The notes under the pieces: generated by a model
Database searches by the model: none
Seen by the model: the letters and a program-made list of their open reading frames with translations, nothing else
What the model was told of the DNA's origin: nothing
Made by a program: the position numbers and the translations under genes
Part shown: in pieces, positions 60,852 to 64,000 of the stretch
Numbering within the stretch: position 1 is the first letter of the stretch
How the letters are laid out: each line of letters begins with the position of its first letter
Source: JADFGZ01 sp965222345
Lineage (GTDB): Bacteria > Acidobacteriota > Terriglobia > 2-12-FULL-54-10
Assembly (NCBI GenBank): GCA_965222345.1
Contig: CBDCTS010000004.1
Coordinates: 558,001 to 622,000, forward strand
Direction of reading: 5' to 3'
Length of the DNA: 64,000 nucleotides

Positions 60852-61814
60852 ATGCTTTCGCGCAACGCACAGAGCCTTTATTGGATGGGCCGTTACTTCG
60901 AGCGGGCGGAACATCTCTGCCGCCTGCTTCGATTGCAGGCGAAAGCTCTAATAGATCAGCCGATCCGGGAGATCTATTTCGGCTGGCGCCGGATATACAT
61001 GAGTTTGAACCGGCAGCCCCCTGGTGGCAGCGTCGAATTGCTCCAAAGCGATTCCTACACTTTGGCTGATTCCTACACTTTGGCCGGTGATCTCACTTTC
61101 GAGAACCCAGATTCGGTCTGGAACTATTTCGCCCTCGGCCGTGAAAATGCCCGTCAGATGCGCCACTGCATCAGCGCTGAAATGTGGAGCTGTTTGAACT
61201 TGGCCTATCTACGGCTCCAGGAGTTAAGCATTCAGGAAATATGGAAGACCTCCCCAGAGAACTTCTACGCGGAAACTGCAGTTGAGATCAACACCTTCGT
61301 CGGCGTGGCGGAAGCAACCATGTATCGCGACGAAGGGTGGCATTTCTTGCAGCTTGGGCGTTTCCTTGAACGCTCCCAGTGTTCGGTTTCGTTGTTTTTG
61401 TCTCAACTCTCCGTCGGCAAGCTAATGGACGAGTCCTTCAATGCGGGCTGGGTGAGCCTGTTGCACGTTTGCCAGGTGTTTGACTCCTACACCCGCAACT
61501 ACGGCGTCGATGTTCAGCCGCGCCAAGTCCTGGACTTGCTCGTCGCGGACCCTTTGCTGCACGGCTCGCTCTGCCGCTCGCTCGGGTTGACGGCCGCGGA
61601 ACTCGATGCCATCGGTCCCGGCCCGCATGCACATTCCAGTGCCGCAGCCCAGCGGTTGGCTAACCGTCTGTGCACTCTGATCCACTATGATTGGCCGGAT
61701 CAAGAAGACCACGAGGCTCTCCTTGGGCGGGTCAAGGAGTATTGCTGGAAACTCCACAATCTCGTGAACGCCGCCTATATCGACTACCCCATTGAGGATT
61801 CCCCGATACGCTGA
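60852..61814 (+). CDS. Alpha-E domain protein
   Basis: 320 residues: LSRNAQSLYWMGRYFERAEHLCRLLR is the alpha-E signature; EMWSCLNLAYLRLQ, LQLGRFLERSQCSVSLFL and CWKLHNLVNAAYIDYP are later helices. It always occurs beside circularly permuted ATP-grasp proteins and a transglutaminase-like gene, as here. An 18-bp tandem duplication (61050-61085) doubles DSYTLA. ATG 60852 opens the conserved N-terminus. Confidence 0.85.
   Translation: MLSRNAQSLYWMGRYFERAEHLCRLLRLQAKALIDQPIREIYFGWRRIYMSLNRQPPGGSVELLQSDSYTLADSYTLAGDLTFENPDSVWNYFALGRENARQMRHCISAEMWSCLNLAYLRLQELSIQEIWKTSPENFYAETAVEINTFVGVAEATMYRDEGWHFLQLGRFLERSQCSVSLFLSQLSVGKLMDESFNAGWVSLLHVCQVFDSYTRNYGVDVQPRQVLDLLVADPLLHGSLCRSLGLTAAELDAIGPGPHAHSSAAAQRLANRLCTLIHYDWPDQEDHEALLGRVKEYCWKLHNLVNAAYIDYPIEDSPIR
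61050..61085 (+). repeat. 18-bp in-frame tandem duplication in the alpha-E gene
   Basis: GATTCCTACACTTTGGCT is followed immediately by the same bases with one change at the end, giving DSYTLA-DSYTLA. The frame is kept. Confidence 0.85.
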
Positions 61815-61818
61815 CGCC

Positions 61819-62061
61819 ATGGCTAGAGCCACCCAGTATGAAATCGAGCACGTCTCCCGCTACTTCTATGAATCTCCTGTGCGGCATTGCGCAATGTTGC
61901 TCTACCTAAAGCCGCGTGACGATCAGCGGCAACGGCTTTTGCGCTTTGAGATCGAAACGAATCCACTGGCTTTCCTGAGCAGTGAAACGGATTCTTTCGA
62001 CAACACGCGATATGTTCTTAACGCAGCCCTATGCCAGGTTCACGCACATGGCGTCCCTTGA
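61819..62061 (+). pseudogene. Bacterial transglutaminase-like gene, N-terminal fragment
   Basis: YEIEHVSRYFYESPVRHCAMLLYLKPRDD and SSETDSFDNTRYVLN are the N-terminal beta domain of bacterial transglutaminase-like cysteine proteins. After LNAALCQVHA the sequence departs and stops; the catalytic Cys-His-Asp domain is absent. It follows the alpha-E gene by four bases. Confidence 0.8.
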
Positions 62062-62083
62062 GTTTCCGGTCCTCTTCAGCACC

Positions 62084-62557
62084 TTATAATGTCTTCACCA
62101 GAAAAAAAGTCGCCGTACCACCCTCTCCGTCGCGAAAACCGAAGTGCTGGTAAAGCTGCCGCGCCGTAGCGTTATCTTCGCGCACCTCCAGAGTCACTTT
62201 CCCACAGCCCAATTCGCGGGCTTTCGTTTCGACCGCATTGAGCAACAGACGCCCGATGCCTCGTCCACGGCAGCTGGCGGTAACGGCCAGATCGTGAATG
62301 TTGATCAGAGGTTTGGCGGTGAACGTGGAGAAACCAGTCATGCAAACCGCGATCCCTACCGCGCGACGGTCCAGCCAAGCGAGAAAAACCAGCGTCCCCG
62401 GGTGTCTCCTTAGTCCGGGTACGAGTTGCTCCAACACCCTGGCCGACAGCGGAGATCCCTGGCCGATCGGTAGCCGCGCATACTCGTCCACCAACTGCCG
62501 AACCGCCTCGGCATGCTTGGAGTTGTTCAGGTCAGCTTCGAGGATTTCAAGATTCAT
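62084..62557 (-). CDS. GNAT-family acetyltransferase
   Basis: 157 residues from ATG 62557 (NLEILEADLNN). The acetyl-CoA motif A, DLAVTASCRGRGIGRLLLNAVE (R/Q-x-x-G-x-G/A), and motif B, ARQLYQHFGFRDGEGGTATFFLV, are present; complete N-acetyltransferase. Substrate unknown. The longer frame adds 15 residues without family similarity. Confidence 0.85.
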   Translation of the reverse strand: MNLEILEADLNNSKHAEAVRQLVDEYARLPIGQGSPLSARVLEQLVPGLRRHPGTLVFLAWLDRRAVGIAVCMTGFSTFTAKPLINIHDLAVTASCRGRGIGRLLLNAVETKARELGCGKVTLEVREDNATARQLYQHFGFRDGEGGTATFFLVKTL

Positions 62558-62946
62558 CGTTATTTTGAAGTCCTTACCCTGGAGCGATGAGCTAAACAAC
62601 ATATCACGACCTCAAGCTGGCGCTTAAACTGGACCTACACCAAGCACGGCGACCGCGGTTTGGGCCAATACCCTGAGCTAGGAAACGACTACCAGTAGCT
62701 CATTGAGGGGTAGCAGGCAGAAACGTGTAACGGTATAAGGTAGCTCCTGCTAGAGATCGTGGGCACAAGGAGTCCACGAGTTCCTCCGAGATAAGTTACT
62801 GACTTCGCAGAAGGCCGCGGGAGCGAAATCAGAGGCTGTTCCAGGGCCGGATCGAGGTTTTGTATTATGTATTAGCGAAAGTTTTGCGAAATCACATCAG
62901 CACACTGCTCCCCTCGATTTGCCCGTCAATCACTTGATTGAATCGT
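62558..62946. other. Intergenic region without a recognised gene
   Basis: No coding family visible. It should carry promoters for the GNAT gene (leftward) and the TetR-like/RND genes (rightward). Confidence 0.4.
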
Positions 62947-63111
62947 ATGATTAAATCTGCTACTTTCAAGGGTATGGTGGATACCAAGCAACAAACCCTC
63001 GATGCAGTCACTTGTCTCTTCGCCGGGCACGGCACCGGGGCGGTACCGCTGCGGCGGATCATCGCCGAAGCCTCGGAGCTGGCCGTTCCCGCGGTAAGAC
63101 GGAACGAATGA
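62947..63111 (+). pseudogene. TetR-type regulator, N-terminal fragment
   Basis: TKQQTLDAVTCLFAGHGTGAVPLRRIIAEASELAVPAVRRNE resembles the first HTH helices of TetR regulators (A..LF...G...v.LR.II.EA). Only about 50 residues remain and the recognition helix (NxxxLYYHF) is missing. Its stop overlaps the start of the RND outer-membrane gene, so the pair was probably one operon with local control. Confidence 0.5.
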
Positions 63112-64000
63112 AACCACTGGCCGGAATTCTCGTTCTCCTTGCGCTCGGACTCACCGGGTGCGCTCGACCCATGGCCGCCCCGGCCACCCGCAGCCTGCGT
63201 GTCGCGGCGCCGGAGGAGTGGACCGTCGGACGGCTCGACGCCTCGACCCCGGGAACCGATTGGTGGGTGTATTTCAACGACACGGACCTGGACCGCACCA
63301 TCGGCGAGGCCCTGGAAGGCAACCCGGACCTGCGAGCCGCCGCCGCCCGCATCGACGCCGCCTATGCCGACGCGCGGATCGCCGGCGCTACGCTCCAACC
63401 CAGCGGCGAGCTGACGGTGAACCGCAATCAACAGCGCCAGAACTTTATCGGGTTTCCCTTCCCCGGAGCACCTCCCGATGCGGTCTTCAGCACCACTTCG
63501 ACGAATTACGGCCTGCGCATGAACGCGAGCTGGGAGTTCGACCTGTGGGGGCGCATTCGGGCGGGCCAGCTGGCGGCCGTCACGAACGTTCAGATGCGGT
63601 ACGCGGATCTTTCCGCGGCTCGCTTGTCGCTGTCGGGGCAGGTAGCAAAGGCTTGGTTTGCGGCGGTCGAGGCTCAACGGCAGTTGGACTTGGCTGAAGC
63701 TTCGCTGGAAAGCTTCCGGCTGTCGGCCGACCTCATTCGGGCGCGGTTCGAGGCGGGCCTCCGGCCGTCTCTCGACCTGCGGCTGGCTCTGACCGAGGTG
63801 GCGCGTGCCGAAGCCACGCTCGAGCAGAGATTCGAACAGCGGGACCGGGCCGTGCGCCAGCTCGAGGCCCTGATCGGACACTACCCCGCTGGCGATTACG
63901 TCCTGCCGGCGCGATTGCCCGATGTTCCCTTGAACGTTCCCGGTGACCTTCCGTCGGAGTTGGTCCATCGACGCCCCGATCTGGTTTCAGCAGAGTTCAA
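63108..64000 (+). CDS. RND efflux outer-membrane lipoprotein (NodT/TolC family), partial
   Basis: It runs off the right edge of the window. ILVLLALGLTGC (lipobox, C18) marks a lipoprotein; WWVYFNDTDLDRTIGEALEGNPDLRAAAARIDAA is the NodT-type first repeat, ASWEFDLWGRIRAG the conserved hairpin and DLIRARFEAGLRPSLDLRLALTEVARAEATLEQ the second-repeat helix; RRPDLVSAEF at the edge is the family motif. It forms the outer-membrane channel of a tripartite exporter. ATG 63108 overlaps the TetR-fragment stop (ATGA). Confidence 0.95.
   Translation, partial: MKPLAGILVLLALGLTGCARPMAAPATRSLRVAAPEEWTVGRLDASTPGTDWWVYFNDTDLDRTIGEALEGNPDLRAAAARIDAAYADARIAGATLQPSGELTVNRNQQRQNFIGFPFPGAPPDAVFSTTSTNYGLRMNASWEFDLWGRIRAGQLAAVTNVQMRYADLSAARLSLSGQVAKAWFAAVEAQRQLDLAEASLESFRLSADLIRARFEAGLRPSLDLRLALTEVARAEATLEQRFEQRDRAVRQLEALIGHYPAGDYVLPARLPDVPLNVPGDLPSELVHRRPDLVSAEF

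Overview
The window looks like a chromosomal stretch of a Gram-negative bacterium. It encodes outer-membrane barrels, an RND-type outer-membrane lipoprotein, a lipid A deacylase-like fragment and a periplasmic PQQ-type dehydrogenase. Base composition is moderately GC-rich. The phylum cannot be fixed from sequence reading alone; an Acidobacteriota-like or other environmental lineage is plausible but is only inference. Much of the window (about 1-4 kb and 12.9-52.9 kb) is an accessory region full of broken insertion sequences, miniature elements, split tRNAs and truncated genes.

Layout. 0-1.5 kb: an outer-membrane protein plus the ends of rsmE and a PagL-like gene that meet at a broken junction. 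1.6-4 kb: a tRNA-Arg cut at its anticodon arm, an element end, a HigBA-like toxin-antitoxin pair and a decayed IS3 element. 4.1-12.9 kb: a same-strand catabolic cluster (luciferase-like flavin oxidoreductase, thiolase-fold protein with a DUF35 partner, amidohydrolase, acyl-CoA ligase, sodium/solute symporter) and a convergent amidohydrolase. 13-25.3 kb: IS6 copy, spermidine-synthase-like gene, sugar dehydrogenase, GmrSD-like restriction enzyme, MtfA peptidase, a phage-tail gene remnant caught between two miniature IS6-ended elements, a DEAD-box RNA helicase and two halves of a tRNA-Val. 25.3-48.8 kb: a defence island with RelBE, an ApeA-like HEPN gene broken by IS1380, a 1245-residue NACHT protein ending in an OLD-like TOPRIM nuclease domain, a tightly overlapping four-gene operon (unknown protein, PLD-like protein, SNF2-type helicase, small YbjN/chaperone-like protein), a SIR2-like protein, a Ser/Thr kinase with a C-terminal zinc ribbon, MazEF and truncated relatives. 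48.8-52.6 kb: an intact IS6 copy and the right end of an integrative conjugative element (coupling-protein tail, VirB11-like ATPase, excisionase, tyrosine integrase) abutting an intact tRNA-Lys. 53-64 kb: mostly conserved genes (bacterioferritin, AsnC-type domain, cytochrome c, cupredoxin-like protein, hpt, lysA, SDR reductase), a decaying circularly permuted ATP-grasp/alpha-E/transglutaminase operon, GNAT, a TetR fragment and an RND outer-membrane factor that runs off the window.

How it fits together. The tRNA genes act as landing sites. The same ~275-bp element end, with a pair of 11-bp repeats, follows two tRNA 5' halves; a diverged version of that end follows a reversed tRNA-Val 3' half; similar 11-bp pairs lie by the intact tRNA-Lys. 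Integrase tails lie scattered. Toxin-antitoxin pairs sit just inside element ends, and defence genes fill the interior. The strongest candidates for undescribed biology are the NACHT-TOPRIM protein and the neighbouring unknown/PLD/SNF2/YbjN-like operon.
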